Below, one piece after another: positions 1 through 9,395 of a DNA stretch of 32,921 bases; position 1 is the stretch's first letter; each line of letters begins with the position of its first letter. Both the position numbers and the translations under genes were made by a program. The DNA lies in contig CAZKKN010000020.1 in NCBI GenBank assembly GCA_964553375.1, positions 1 through 32,921 on the forward strand. Direction: 5' to 3'. The notes beneath the pieces were generated by a model. That model was not told the DNA's origin, made no database searches, and worked only from the letters and a program-made list of their open reading frames with translations. This DNA comes from UBA9715 sp964553375. Lineage in GTDB: Bacteria; Actinomycetota; Coriobacteriia; Coriobacteriales; Eggerthellaceae.

Positions 1-43
1 AAGGGGCATATGAAGGTGCACCGGGAAGTTTATGCGCGGAGTA

Positions 44-86
44 GGTTACGGCGATCGGCAGATCGCCGTAATTTAGAGCCGTAACC
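44..86. terminator. Nested inverted repeats, possible terminator
   Basis: An 11-bp perfect hairpin (TTACGGCGATC at 46-56 with GATCGCCGTAA at 61-71, loop GGCA) is followed on the plus strand by TTT. The left arm can instead pair with a third copy: GGTTACGGC at 44-52 is the exact complement of GCCGTAACC at 78-86, which abuts the stop codon of the lipoprotein gene. The two pairings exclude each other. The position just past a minus-strand stop suggests a transcription end, but there is no long T-run on the minus strand, so the role is uncertain. Confidence 0.4.
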
Positions 87-575
87 CTAGAGGGCTGCGG
101 CGTCTTCGTCGCCCTTCTGCAGGGCGGCTACGCCTTCATCGTAGAGGGATTGAATCTGATTGCGCTGTTCCTCAAAGGCCGCGCTGTCAAATGATCCGCT
201 CTCCACCTGAGCATAAAGATCGATATAGCCATCAAGGGCTTCCTGCAACTTGCTAACACCATCGGAGTAGCTCTGCTGGATGTCCTTCAGTGCATCGGGA
301 GCCTCCAGCTGGGAGATCTTCGCCAAAGTGCGCGAAGCATTGTTTGCCTGGGTGCGCATATTCACAAGGTCGCCACCAGAGACCGCCTCGACGAAAGCGT
401 CAAGCTGACCGGTGGCCTCATCCATGATCTGATTCACTTGGGACATGTAGGCGCGATTGGCCTGCTGCTCGGTATTCCCGCCGCTGGGTTGAGAGGCGCA
501 ACCCGTCAAAACCGCCGCACAAAGGAGGATTCCAGCAAGGGCCATAGTTGATGCTGCGATTAATTTGCGTTTCAT
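87..575 (-). CDS. Small lipoprotein of unknown function
   Basis: Predicted 162-residue secreted lipoprotein. The start is set at the ATG at 573-575, because the SD-like AAAGG lies about 8 bases upstream and the protein then begins with a classic signal: MKRK, a hydrophobic stretch at about residues 5-23, and the lipobox LTGC with Cys26 as the lipidated residue. An in-frame ATG at 689 would add 38 polar residues before the signal peptide and is rejected. The mature part starts with a short Ser/Gly/Gln linker and is then almost wholly helical, rich in Gln, Glu, Asp and Ala, ending in a run of acidic residues and alanines. I do not recognise a family. It follows the penicillin-binding protein gene on the same strand, 239 bases downstream, so a cell-envelope role is possible but not shown. 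Confidence 0.8.
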   Translation of the reverse strand: MKRKLIAASTMALAGILLCAAVLTGCASQPSGGNTEQQANRAYMSQVNQIMDEATGQLDAFVEAVSGGDLVNMRTQANNASRTLAKISQLEAPDALKDIQQSYSDGVSKLQEALDGYIDLYAQVESGSFDSAAFEEQRNQIQSLYDEGVAALQKGDEDAAAL

Positions 576-814
576 CCGCTCGCCTTTCGGTTGTTCGTCT
601 TTCGGTTCGTCAGAGATCCTTCGAAACGATGTCGGCAACACCATACCATCCTTTGCATCTCTAAGACCAGTTCGATGTTTCGAACCCACAGGATTATCGC
701 TTCATCGCGGGAAGGGGCAAGCAATGGGACAACGGACCAGCGGGGAAGGCCGGGGCAATGGAGCATCGGGGCAACAGCCGCCAGGACATCAAGGCCGGTA
801 GTATGTCGCAACCA

Positions 815-3010
815 CTAGGGCGTTGAGGGCGGCGATGTGTCGCCACCTGGATTGCTTCCGGGATTATTGGGGTCGCCACCGGGATCGGTGCCGGGATTGC
901 CTCCGGTGTTACCGCCATCGCCGCCTGGATTCTCGGGAGGCGTAACCGGCTGAGCGGGCCCGCTGGGCTCCTGATCAGAGGGCTTCTTCTCGTCATCCTC
1001 GTTGGGATCGACCGCCTCTTCGCTCTTCTTTTGGGTCGTGTCCTCGCCATAGTACTTGGAGATGCTGGAGATGTGGTATTTCTCGTCCTCGTAGGACTTG
1101 TACTCGGGGAATTTCTCCTTCTTGAAGTCCTGAACCGCCAGCTTCTCATCGGCCATAACGGCAGTGGCGAAAGTGCGGAACACATCGGCGCACGAGCCTG
1201 TGGGCACAGCATCTTCATTGGTGGGATCGCCCACCCAGATGGCAACGGCGAACTGGGGCGTGAAGCCTACGAAGGAGATGTCCTTGTAGTCTTCGGAGGT
1301 TCCCGTCTTGCCTGCCACCGGCTGGCCGTTGGAAAGCGCGGCGGCGGTACCGGTACCACCTGTGACCACGCCTTTCATCACTTCCTGAATCGCATAGGCC
1401 TGCTCGGGGGTAAGCACGCGCTGCGCCCGGGCCTCGGGATTGCTGTCGTCCATGATCAGCGCGCCTTCGCGATCCTCGATCCTGGTGATAGCGCAAAGGT
1501 CGTGGCGCACGCCGCCGTTGGCGATGGTGGCCACGGCGTTGGCAAGCTCGAGGGGCGTAACATTCTGAACGCCCAAGGTGAGGGTGGCTTTGGCTTCATC
1601 CTCGAAGAGATCCGACGTAACACCCAAATCGTAGGCTGTCTGCGCCACATCATCCACGCCGATGGAAGAGATAAGGCGCACGAATCCCGTATTGGAGGAA
1701 ACGGCGAAAGCGCCCGAGATATTGCGGGTGCCGTAGCTGGCATTGCCGTAATTCTCCAACGTATAGCCGTCAATGGTGGCCGGCGAGGTGCAATCCACGT
1801 AGGTCTTGGTGGGATCGATCCCCTTCTTCACAGCGGTGGCCAGGGTGAACGTCTTGAAAACCGAACCGCAAGGCCGGCCGCCGCCGCCCTGGCCCGTCGC
1901 AAGATTCACCTGACTGGTGTCGTAATCCGAGCCGCCCACCAGGGCCTGCACGTTGCCGGTTTCGGGATCAACCACCGCCATGGCCACCTCCATGGAATCG
2001 CTGCCCATGGAGTCGCGCTTGGCACGGCATGCCTCTTCAGCAGCATTCTGGCGCTCTATGTCGAGGGTGGTATAGACCTTCAAACCGCCTTTGAGGATGT
2101 CTGCCTCGGAGAGGTCGTAATCGTTGTAAAGGAGCTCGCGCACGTAGCTGGTGAAATAGGGGTAGGCCACGATGCCGTCATCGGTTATCTCCTTGGGATT
2201 GAGGCTCAAAGGCGCGGCCACGGCCTGGTCATGCTCCTCTTGGCTGATGACGCCCTCGGTGAGCATGCGCCCAAGCACCGCATTGCGGCGCTCCGTAGCC
2301 TGGGTGGGATATTGCAGCGGGTCGTTGTAGGTGGGCGATTGGGGGATGCCCGCCAGAAGCGCCGCTTCGGGAAGCGTGAGCTCGGAGGCATGCTTGGAGA
2401 AGTAGCGCTGGGCCGCTGCTTCGGCTCCATGGGCCCCGGCGCCGAAGTTGATGGTGTTCAGATACATCAGAAGGATCTGGTCTTTGGAATACATCTTCTC
2501 CAGCTGCAGCGCGATATAGGCCTCGCGCACCTTGCGCTTGATGGAGATGTCGTCCATCTCATCGGCCAAAATGGTGTTGCGCACGAACTGTTGGGTGATG
2601 GTGGAGGCGCCCTCGAGGGAACCGCCGGTGATATTGTTCACCAGGGCGCGCATCACGCCGAAGTAATCGATGCCCGCATGCTCGTAGAAGCGGGCGTCCT
2701 CGGTGGCGATGATGGCCTGGGAGAGGAGCGGGCTGATCTGGGACATCTCCACGGGCTCGCGGTACTCCAGCTGGAAGCGTGCAAGCACCGTTTCACCATC
2801 GGCCGCGTAGACGTAAGTGGGCATGGAGGTATTGAAAGCGTCGGCTTTCTCGTAGTCCGGCAGGTCCCGCATCCAGGAGTTGAGCAGGGCAAACGCGCCA
2901 AGAACCAAACCAAGGAGGATGATGAGGATCACAGCGAAGACGCTGAGCACGCCAGCTGACTTGCGACCCTTATTCACGCCCAAGCGGTTTTTTGCGGAAC
3001 GAGAACCCAA
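815..3010 (-). CDS. Class A penicillin-binding protein (PBP1A-type transglycosylase/transpeptidase)
   Basis: Bifunctional peptidoglycan synthase of 731 residues anchored in the membrane by one N-terminal helix (residues 20-43). The GT51 glycosyltransferase domain shows the catalytic Glu104 in TEDARFYEH and the motif GASTITQQ at 134-141. The transpeptidase domain shows the nucleophile motif S383-V-F-K, S438-S-N, and K568-T-G-T, in the normal order. The last 60 or so residues form a low-complexity tail rich in Gly, Pro, Asp and Asn, probably extracellular and unstructured. The start is a TTG at 3008-3010, chosen because AGGAGG ends four bases upstream; no ATG or GTG with a comparable SD is near. 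It lies 98 bases after argH with its own extended -10 promoter, so it need not depend on the arg operon. Family assignment is firm; the precise paralogue name is not. Confidence 0.95.
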   Translation of the reverse strand: MGSRSAKNRLGVNKGRKSAGVLSVFAVILIILLGLVLGAFALLNSWMRDLPDYEKADAFNTSMPTYVYAADGETVLARFQLEYREPVEMSQISPLLSQAIIATEDARFYEHAGIDYFGVMRALVNNITGGSLEGASTITQQFVRNTILADEMDDISIKRKVREAYIALQLEKMYSKDQILLMYLNTINFGAGAHGAEAAAQRYFSKHASELTLPEAALLAGIPQSPTYNDPLQYPTQATERRNAVLGRMLTEGVISQEEHDQAVAAPLSLNPKEITDDGIVAYPYFTSYVRELLYNDYDLSEADILKGGLKVYTTLDIERQNAAEEACRAKRDSMGSDSMEVAMAVVDPETGNVQALVGGSDYDTSQVNLATGQGGGGRPCGSVFKTFTLATAVKKGIDPTKTYVDCTSPATIDGYTLENYGNASYGTRNISGAFAVSSNTGFVRLISSIGVDDVAQTAYDLGVTSDLFEDEAKATLTLGVQNVTPLELANAVATIANGGVRHDLCAITRIEDREGALIMDDSNPEARAQRVLTPEQAYAIQEVMKGVVTGGTGTAAALSNGQPVAGKTGTSEDYKDISFVGFTPQFAVAIWVGDPTNEDAVPTGSCADVFRTFATAVMADEKLAVQDFKKEKFPEYKSYEDEKYHISSISKYYGEDTTQKKSEEAVDPNEDDEKKPSDQEPSGPAQPVTPPENPGGDGGNTGGNPGTDPGGDPNNPGSNPGGDTSPPSTP

Positions 3011-3040
3011 TTGACCTCCTGCTAACCTGCAACGGCGGCT

Positions 3041-3049
3041 ATTGTAGCA
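3041..3049 (-). promoter_or_regulatory. Extended -10 promoter for the PBP gene
   Basis: The minus strand reads TGC-TACAAT, an extended -10 element, about 30 bases before the TTG start and upstream of the AGGAGG SD. No good -35 hexamer is seen at 16-18 bases, as is usual for extended -10 promoters. The same TGC-TANNAT pattern recurs at four other genes in this window. Confidence 0.45.
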
Positions 3050-3108
3050 CCTCGATCAAGGGATGCCCCATCTTCACATTCTTGTTGAGCTACCGTTGTG
3101 AGACCACC

Positions 3109-4521
3109 TTATGATACTTGCTTCTGGGCAGCTTCATAAAATTCTTCATCGGTATCCAAAGCTTCAACAACAACCTTGAGCTGCTGGGCAACCGCCTTGC
3201 GGCCGGTGCCCCCCTGGGTGAGGCGGGCATCGGCGATGGCCCGCAGGTCGCACAGGGCGAGGATGTCCTCTTCGAAAAGCTCGTTTTCCCGGCGGTAGTC
3301 CTGGAGCGTCAGATCCTCCAAGCCGCATCCGCGCTCGTCGCAAAGACGAACCAGATGGCCCACCACCTCATGGGCCCGGCGGAAAGGCAGCCCTTTCTTG
3401 GCGAGGTAATCGGCGATATCGGTGGCGGCCAGATACCCTTGCTTCACGCTTTCCAGCATGGCCTCCTCATTCACCGTCATGGTGGAGATCATGCCTGCCA
3501 TGCAACGATAGCAATCCTGGAGGGTATCGGCAGCGTCGATGGCGCCTTCCTTGTCTTCTTGGAGGTCCTTGTTATAAGCCAAGGGCAGCGACTTCAGCGT
3601 GACGAGCAGCGCCACCAAATCCCCCACAACCCGGCCGGTCTTTCCGCGGATGAGCTCCGCGAAGTCGGGGTTCTTCTTCTGGGGCATGATGGAGGAGCCG
3701 GTGGAGAAGGAGTCGGCCAAGGTGATGAAGCCGAACTCGCTTGTGGACCAGAGCACCACCTCTTCGGCGAGGCGGGAGAGATGCACGCAGGAAACCGAAG
3801 CCGCGTACGAGAGATCCAGCAGGAAATCCCGATCAGAGACTGCATCCAGGGAGTTCTCGCTCACCCGGGAAAAACCCAGGGCGGAAGCTGTGGCTTGGCG
3901 GTCGAGCGGATAGGTGGTTCCCGCCAGCGCCGCCGAGCCCAAGGGACTCACGTCGGCGGCATCGAACGCCTGGGCGAGGCGTTTGAAATCCCGGGCGAAC
4001 ATGTGGGCGTAAGCCAGCAGGTGATGGGCGAGGAACACCGGCTGGGCATGCTGCATATGGGTATAACCGGGAAGCAGGGTGTCTTGATGCTGCTTCGCCT
4101 GATCGATCAGAACCCGACGCAACGCCAAATTGGCACCCATGAGGTCTGCGCAACGCCGCTTGGCATAGAGACGCGTATCGGTAACCACCTGGTCGTTGCG
4201 GGAACGGCCGGTATGCAGGCGGGCGCCGGCTTCGCCTATATCGGCGATGAGCTGCTTCTCAATGGCCATATGGATGTCTTCATCGTTGATGTCGAAGACG
4301 AACTGGCCGGCCTCGATGCGCTCCTGGATGGCATCGAGTCCCTTAACGATAGCGGCTACATCCTGAGGGTCGATGATCCCCTGGTCGCCCAGCATGATGG
4401 CGTGGGCCTTAGAGCCGGCGATATCTTGGGCATAGAGCTGCTTGTCCACGGGAAGCGACGCACCGAAGCGCTGGGCGAATTCGCCCACCCCTTCAGTGAA
4501 CCGACCAGACCACAGTGCCAT
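3109..4521 (-). CDS. argH: Argininosuccinate lyase
   Basis: Cytosolic enzyme that splits argininosuccinate into arginine and fumarate, the last step of arginine synthesis. It has 470 residues, the usual size. The fumarase/aspartase superfamily signature GSSIMPQKKNPD starts at residue 275 and carries the mobile-loop serine used as catalytic acid/base; the N-terminal part contains the TGRSRNDQV stretch typical of ArgH. The ATG at 4519-4521 is preceded by GGAGGATCT, a strong SD at good spacing. It is the last gene of the arg operon and follows argG by 33 bases. C-terminal end is complete. Confidence 0.97.
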   Translation of the reverse strand: MALWSGRFTEGVGEFAQRFGASLPVDKQLYAQDIAGSKAHAIMLGDQGIIDPQDVAAIVKGLDAIQERIEAGQFVFDINDEDIHMAIEKQLIADIGEAGARLHTGRSRNDQVVTDTRLYAKRRCADLMGANLALRRVLIDQAKQHQDTLLPGYTHMQHAQPVFLAHHLLAYAHMFARDFKRLAQAFDAADVSPLGSAALAGTTYPLDRQATASALGFSRVSENSLDAVSDRDFLLDLSYAASVSCVHLSRLAEEVVLWSTSEFGFITLADSFSTGSSIMPQKKNPDFAELIRGKTGRVVGDLVALLVTLKSLPLAYNKDLQEDKEGAIDAADTLQDCYRCMAGMISTMTVNEEAMLESVKQGYLAATDIADYLAKKGLPFRRAHEVVGHLVRLCDERGCGLEDLTLQDYRRENELFEEDILALCDLRAIADARLTQGGTGRKAVAQQLKVVVEALDTDEEFYEAAQKQVS

Positions 4522-4554
4522 AGATCCTCCTGTCCTAACAAGGCGCCTTAGGCT

Positions 4555-5772
4555 TTAGGCCTTATGGTGCTGCAGGCGGTTTTCGGCCCACGTCTTCATG
4601 GAAAGGGCGTTCAGCTCGATGAATCCGGCCGATGACTCGTGGTTGAATTGGTCGCCTGTATCGTAAGTTGCCAGCTCATAGCTGTAAAGCGAATAGTCGC
4701 TGCGACGACCCACCACAGTGCAGGTGCCCTTGTAGAACTTGCAGCGCACCGTACCCGTAACGCAGTCCTGGGTGGCGTTGATGAAACCATCGAGGGCCAT
4801 CTTGAGCGGCCCGAACCAAGCACCGTAGTAAACCTGCTCGGCCCACTTCTGCTCGATGCCCAGCTTATAATGCAGCACCTCGCGCTCGAGGCACATGTCC
4901 TCCAGGGCGCGATGCGCCGTGATGAGCGCCAGAGCGGCAGGCTGCTCATAGCACTCGCGGCTCTTCACTCCCACCAGGCGATTCTCAATCATATCCAGAC
5001 GGCCGAAGCCGTTGCGCCCGGCGATGTCATTGAGCTTGTAGATGATGTCGATGAAGGACTCCTTCTTGCCATCCAAACCGCAGGGAATGCCCTTGCAGAA
5101 TTCGATCTCCACATACTGGGGCTTGTTCGGGGCGGTTTCCGGCGAGTCGGTCATGGTGTAGATGTCCTCAGGCGGCTCATTCATGGGGTCTTCCAACACG
5201 CCGCATTCGATGGCGCGTCCCCACAGGTTGTCGTCGATGGAGTAGGGCTTATCGGCGGTAGTGGGCACCTCCACCCCGTGGGCAGCGGCCCATTCCATCT
5301 CCTCGGGGCGCGTCTTAAAGGGCCACTCGCGCACCGGGGCGATGATCTTCAGCGTGGGATCGAGGAGCATGATGGATGTCTCGAAGCGCACCTGGTCGTT
5401 GCCCTTGCCCGTGCAGCCATGGGCGATGTATTTGGCCCCGTGCTTGTGGGCTATGTCCACCAGATGCTTGGTAATGACCGGCCGAGACAGGGCGGAGAGC
5501 AGCGGATATTTATTCTCGTAAAGGGCATTGGCACGCACGGCATCGGTGAGGTATCCCTCCACGAATTCCTCGCGCATGTCCACTACATAGCACTCGCTGG
5601 CACCGGTGCGCAGAGCCTTCTGTCGCACGGCCTCAAGGCCTTCGTGCTCCTGACCCACCTCGCCCACAACCGCGATGACATCGAGGTTATGCTCGTCGAT
5701 GAGCCATTTGATGCAGATGGACGTATCAAGACCACCCGAGTAAGCCAATACTACCTTCTCTTTTTCCGCCAT
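4555..5772 (-). CDS. argG: Argininosuccinate synthase
   Basis: ATP-dependent ligase joining citrulline and aspartate to argininosuccinate; 405 residues, normal for the family. The N-terminal PP-loop AYSGGLDTS (residues 10-18) binds ATP, and HGCTGKGNDQVRFE further on is the family substrate-binding stretch. Start ATG at 5770-5772 has GGAAGG about eight bases upstream. It sits between argD and argH. The gap to argD (63 bases) holds a short GC-rich hairpin (CGCGC-TAAA-GCGCG), possibly an RNA processing or partial stop site. The citrulline it uses must come from an ornithine carbamoyltransferase encoded elsewhere, since argF is not in this cluster. Confidence 0.97.
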   Translation of the reverse strand: MAEKEKVVLAYSGGLDTSICIKWLIDEHNLDVIAVVGEVGQEHEGLEAVRQKALRTGASECYVVDMREEFVEGYLTDAVRANALYENKYPLLSALSRPVITKHLVDIAHKHGAKYIAHGCTGKGNDQVRFETSIMLLDPTLKIIAPVREWPFKTRPEEMEWAAAHGVEVPTTADKPYSIDDNLWGRAIECGVLEDPMNEPPEDIYTMTDSPETAPNKPQYVEIEFCKGIPCGLDGKKESFIDIIYKLNDIAGRNGFGRLDMIENRLVGVKSRECYEQPAALALITAHRALEDMCLEREVLHYKLGIEQKWAEQVYYGAWFGPLKMALDGFINATQDCVTGTVRCKFYKGTCTVVGRRSDYSLYSYELATYDTGDQFNHESSAGFIELNALSMKTWAENRLQHHKA

Positions 5773-5835
5773 GGTTCTTCCTTCCTTATCGAAACCGCGC
5801 TTTAGCGCGATAAAGTTACTGTTGCCAGCGTTATT

Positions 5836-7050
5836 CTACAGCAGAGCCGCCAGACGCGAGACCATCACATCCACATCTTCACGAGCGCAAACCAGGGGCG
5901 GCAGGAAGCGCAGGGTATGAGGGCCTGCGGCGTTGAGCAGGAGGCCTTGGTCAAGGGCGGCAAGCACCACGGCATTGGCATCCAGGTCCTGGGCGAGGTC
6001 GCAAGCCACCATGAGGCCGCGGCCGCGAACCTCGGTTACAGCCGGCAGTTGGGCCAGACGCTCCTGAAGGTACGCTCCCACCTGGGCCACGCTTTGGGCG
6101 ATGGACTGCTCTTCGATGGTCTTGAGCACGCAGCGGGAAGCGGCGATGGCCAGATTGCTGCCGCCGAAAGTGGAGCCGTGAACCCCGGGCTCGAAGACCG
6201 CTGCAACCGATTCCCTGGCAGCGCAGGCCCCCATGGGCACCCCGCCGGCGATACCCTTGGCCATGGTGACCACATCGGGGGTGACCGAACCGTGCTGGAA
6301 GGCGAAAGGATAGGTGCCGCAGCGATAGATGCCGCACTGGACCTCGTCGAACATAAGCAGCGCATCATGCTCGTCACACAGATCGCGGCAAGCTACCAGA
6401 TACTCATCACTGAGGGGATGCACGCCGCTTTCCCCTTGGATGGGCTCCAGTAGAACACCGCATATATGCTCGCCGCTTTGGGAGAAAAGCTGCTCCAAGG
6501 CGGCGATATCGTTGGGGGGCACTGCCAGGAAGCCATCGGGCAGGGGCTGGAAGATCTCCTGCTTGACCGGCTGGGCTGTGGCCGCCAAGGTGGCAAGGGT
6601 GCGCCCGTGGAAGCTGCGCTCCATCGTGACTACCAGACGCTTTTCCGGCGTAAGGGCGCGGGTACGTCCCTGGAGGCGCGCGAGCTTGATGGCGCATTCG
6701 TTGGCCTCCGCACCGGAATTGGCGAAGAACGTCTGCCACGGCTCGGCCTGCGGTCCCTGGCGCAGGTTCAACAGCGAGGAGAGGTGCTGGGCAAGCTCTC
6801 CGCGGCCTTCGATATAGTAGTAGTTGCTCACATGGATGAGCTTCGCGGCCTGGTCGGAGATGGCGCTGACCAAGGCTGGATGGCAATGGCCCAGGCTGAT
6901 GACGCCAATGCCGCCGATGAAATCCAGATAGGGTTTGCCCTGGTCGTCGAAGACATACATGCCCTCACCGCGCACAAGCTCCACTGGCTTGCGGCCGAAG
7001 GTGTGCATCACATAAGCGTCCTCGAGCGTTTTCTCTTCTTCAAAACCCAT
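5836..7050 (-). CDS. argD: Acetylornithine aminotransferase
   Basis: PLP-dependent class III aminotransferase converting N-acetylglutamate semialdehyde to N-acetylornithine. The protein has 404 residues. Lys265 in TMAKGIAGGVPMGA is the expected Schiff-base lysine, and MFDEVQCG carries the aspartate that contacts the PLP ring nitrogen. The start is placed at the ATG at 7048-7050 because GAGGAGA lies just upstream; the longer reading from 7107 adds 19 residues with no SD and no homology sense. It lies 90 bases after argB. Some relatives are succinylornithine or GABA aminotransferases, but the arg cluster settles the role. Confidence 0.95.
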   Translation of the reverse strand: MGFEEEKTLEDAYVMHTFGRKPVELVRGEGMYVFDDQGKPYLDFIGGIGVISLGHCHPALVSAISDQAAKLIHVSNYYYIEGRGELAQHLSSLLNLRQGPQAEPWQTFFANSGAEANECAIKLARLQGRTRALTPEKRLVVTMERSFHGRTLATLAATAQPVKQEIFQPLPDGFLAVPPNDIAALEQLFSQSGEHICGVLLEPIQGESGVHPLSDEYLVACRDLCDEHDALLMFDEVQCGIYRCGTYPFAFQHGSVTPDVVTMAKGIAGGVPMGACAARESVAAVFEPGVHGSTFGGSNLAIAASRCVLKTIEEQSIAQSVAQVGAYLQERLAQLPAVTEVRGRGLMVACDLAQDLDANAVVLAALDQGLLLNAAGPHTLRFLPPLVCAREDVDVMVSRLAALL

Positions 7051-7140
7051 TTTCGTCTCCTCTATCTTCGCGGGAAACCCCACCGGCGCCGATGGGCTCT
7101 CGCGCATCGGTCGCAGGCTCTCGGGCTCCCAGCAAGGCGT

Positions 7141-8091
7141 TTATTTGTTCTCTAGAAGCTTAGCGGCGAAATTGCCCAAAGGACCATGGACGACCTCGCC
7201 ACCGGTTTCGTCGGCATAGACCGCCGTGCCCACGCCGGCAAGCGTGAGCATCTCCAGCAGGATGGCGTGGGGGATGGTGCCGTTGATGATGTAGGCACTG
7301 GACACGCCGCCCTCCAAAGCGTGGATGCAAGAGCGCAACTTGGGGATCATTCCCGACGAAAGCGTACCGGAGGCAACGAGCTCCTGGGCCTCTTCCAAGG
7401 TCATGCGCGATACCAAGCTATCCTTATGGTCGAAATCGAGATAGAGCCCGTCCACATCGGTGAGGAAGAGGATCTTCGCCGCATCGGTGGCGGCAGCGAT
7501 CTCGCCCGCCATCACGTCGGCGTTGACGTTGCAGTATCCGCCGTCGTTACCGATGGCCACCGAAGCGATGACCGGGATGTAGTCGTCGTCTATGAGGTCT
7601 TGGAGCAGCGAGCCGTTGATGCGCTTGATGCGGCCCACCCGGCCAAGCTCCTCGCTGGCGGGCTCGGCGATAACGGTGCCACCGTCTATGCCGTTCACAC
7701 CCACGGCGATGTTGCCGTGCTCGTTGAGGGCGCGGACGAGTTCCTGGTTCACCTTCCCCGCCAAGATGGTGCGCACCACCTCCATGGCTTCATCGGAGGT
7801 AACACGCTGGCCGTCTTTGAATTCCACGGGCAGCCCAGCCACCTCCATGGCCCGGGTGATGTCCTTACCGCCGCCATGGACGATGATAGGGTTCACGCCG
7901 ACGGTCTTCAACAGCACTATGTCGGCCATCACATCGGCACGCAACTGTGGGTCCACCATGGCGGCCCCACCGTATTTGATCACGATGGTCTTGCCCGTGA
8001 TATTCTTAATCCAAGGTAATGCCTCAGCAATGACCTGGGCCGATTCCTTATCGGCCAAGCCGTTGGGTCGAGTCTCTTTCGAAAGTTTCAT
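7141..8091 (-). CDS. argB: Acetylglutamate kinase
   Basis: Phosphorylates N-acetylglutamate at the gamma-carboxylate, second step of the acetylated ornithine pathway and the usual site of arginine feedback control. It has 316 residues of the amino-acid kinase fold. Visible motifs are KYGGAAM (near residues 39-45), VHGGGKDI, and the N-acetylglutamate-binding region around NVNADVMAGEIAAA. The N-terminal helix before KYGGAAM, about 38 residues, resembles that of the arginine-sensitive hexameric enzymes, so feedback inhibition is likely but inferred. Its ATG overlaps the argJ stop as ATGA (8088-8091), so translation is probably coupled. Confidence 0.96.
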   Translation of the reverse strand: MKLSKETRPNGLADKESAQVIAEALPWIKNITGKTIVIKYGGAAMVDPQLRADVMADIVLLKTVGVNPIIVHGGGKDITRAMEVAGLPVEFKDGQRVTSDEAMEVVRTILAGKVNQELVRALNEHGNIAVGVNGIDGGTVIAEPASEELGRVGRIKRINGSLLQDLIDDDYIPVIASVAIGNDGGYCNVNADVMAGEIAAATDAAKILFLTDVDGLYLDFDHKDSLVSRMTLEEAQELVASGTLSSGMIPKLRSCIHALEGGVSSAYIINGTIPHAILLEMLTLAGVGTAVYADETGGEVVHGPLGNFAAKLLENK

Positions 8092-9356
8092 GTGCGGTAA
8101 TCTCCGTTTATCGTGATGTAATCATGCGAGAAGTCGCATGTGAACATTGTGGTGGATGAGGTGCCTGCGCCCAGATCGATGAAAAGATCGATCTCTGGAC
8201 GCTCGAATCGTCGCAGCGCCTCTTCCTCGCTGAACGGCAATGCCAGCCCTTCACGGCAAACGGGGATGCCCATAATATCGATGGCCACATCCTGCTGACG
8301 GAACCGGGCACCGGAGCGTCCCGCTGCAGCGGCGATGCGGCCCCAATTGGCATCGTGACCGAAGACGGCCGTTTTCACCAGGGGGGAATTGGCTATGGTA
8401 CGGGCGACGGCATCGGCGTCTTCATCGCTGGCCGCACCGGCCACACGCACGGTAACAAGCTTGGTCGCCCCTTCGCCATCGGCGGCCATGGCACGGGCGA
8501 GAGCGAGGCAAACAAGGTAGAGGCCCTCCTGGAAAGCGGCCATGGCGTCGCTTCCCGGGGCGAAATCCGCACTGCCGGGTGCCGCTGCGCCGCTGGCCAA
8601 AAGGAAGCAGCTGTCGTTGGTGGAAGTGTCGGAATCCACGGTGATCTTGTTGAAGGTGCGCTTCACCGCCCCAAGGAGCGCCATGCGCAAATCCGGTGCC
8701 CCCACAGGGGCATCGGTGGTGATGCAGGCGATCATGGTGGCCATGTTGGGCATGATCATGCCCGAGCCCTTGGCCATACCGCCAATGGTGAACGTGCATC
8801 CAGGATAGCCGATGGGCTCCCCAGAAAACGCCACCGCCGCCTCTTTGGGATGGGTGTCAGTGGTCATGATGGCTTTAGCGGCTTCAGCTCCCCCGTTTTC
8901 GGAAAGAGCGTCCCGAGCTGCGGGGATGCCCGCCTCGAAAGCCTCCATGGGCAGATGCACGCCAATGACGCCAGTGGAGGCAACCAAAACCTCGCTGGCA
9001 GGGCAGCCCAAAGCCTCGCTCACCAAAGCGGCTGTGGCCTGGGCGTCTTCAATGCCCCGCTGGCCCGTGGCCGCATTGGCCACTCCGGAGTTCACCACCA
9101 AAGCGCGGGCGGTGCCATAGGAATCGCCTTCGAGATGCTCGCGGCTAACCGTCACCGGCGCCGCGCAGAAGACATTCTGGGTGAAGGTGGCAGCACAGGG
9201 ACATGGTTCATCGGCCACCACCAGGGCGAGGTCGTTGCGAGCCGGATCCCGGCGAAACCCCGCGTGAATGCCCGCCGCGCGAAACCCGCGCGCAGAGGTC
9301 ACCCCACCCGCTTCAAGAACGGTGAACATCTCGCTTTGTGGCTGGTTAGTAGTCAT
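8088..9356 (-). CDS. argJ: Bifunctional ornithine acetyltransferase / N-acetylglutamate synthase
   Basis: Moves the acetyl group from acetylornithine to glutamate, recycling it for the first step; some members also use acetyl-CoA. The 422-residue precursor shows the self-cleavage site PNMATM, with the scissile bond Ala206-Thr207; Thr207 becomes the nucleophile of the beta chain. ASTGVIG upstream is the oxyanion-hole region. The start ATG at 9354-9356 has only a weak SD (AAAGG is 16 or so bases away). It follows argC by 39 bases and overlaps argB by four. With argJ present, a separate argA and argE are not strictly needed, but whether this protein uses acetyl-CoA cannot be read from the sequence. 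Confidence 0.96.
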   Translation of the reverse strand: MTTNQPQSEMFTVLEAGGVTSARGFRAAGIHAGFRRDPARNDLALVVADEPCPCAATFTQNVFCAAPVTVSREHLEGDSYGTARALVVNSGVANAATGQRGIEDAQATAALVSEALGCPASEVLVASTGVIGVHLPMEAFEAGIPAARDALSENGGAEAAKAIMTTDTHPKEAAVAFSGEPIGYPGCTFTIGGMAKGSGMIMPNMATMIACITTDAPVGAPDLRMALLGAVKRTFNKITVDSDTSTNDSCFLLASGAAAPGSADFAPGSDAMAAFQEGLYLVCLALARAMAADGEGATKLVTVRVAGAASDEDADAVARTIANSPLVKTAVFGHDANWGRIAAAAGRSGARFRQQDVAIDIMGIPVCREGLALPFSEEEALRRFERPEIDLFIDLGAGTSSTTMFTCDFSHDYITINGDYRT

Positions 9357-9395
9357 GATCGCTCGCTTTTACCTTTATTCCCGTTTATCTCCATG

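Noticed and set aside
576..814. A tRNA on the minus strand near GGGTTCGAAAC (about 672-683)
   Set aside because: The flanks do not form a T-stem or acceptor stem.
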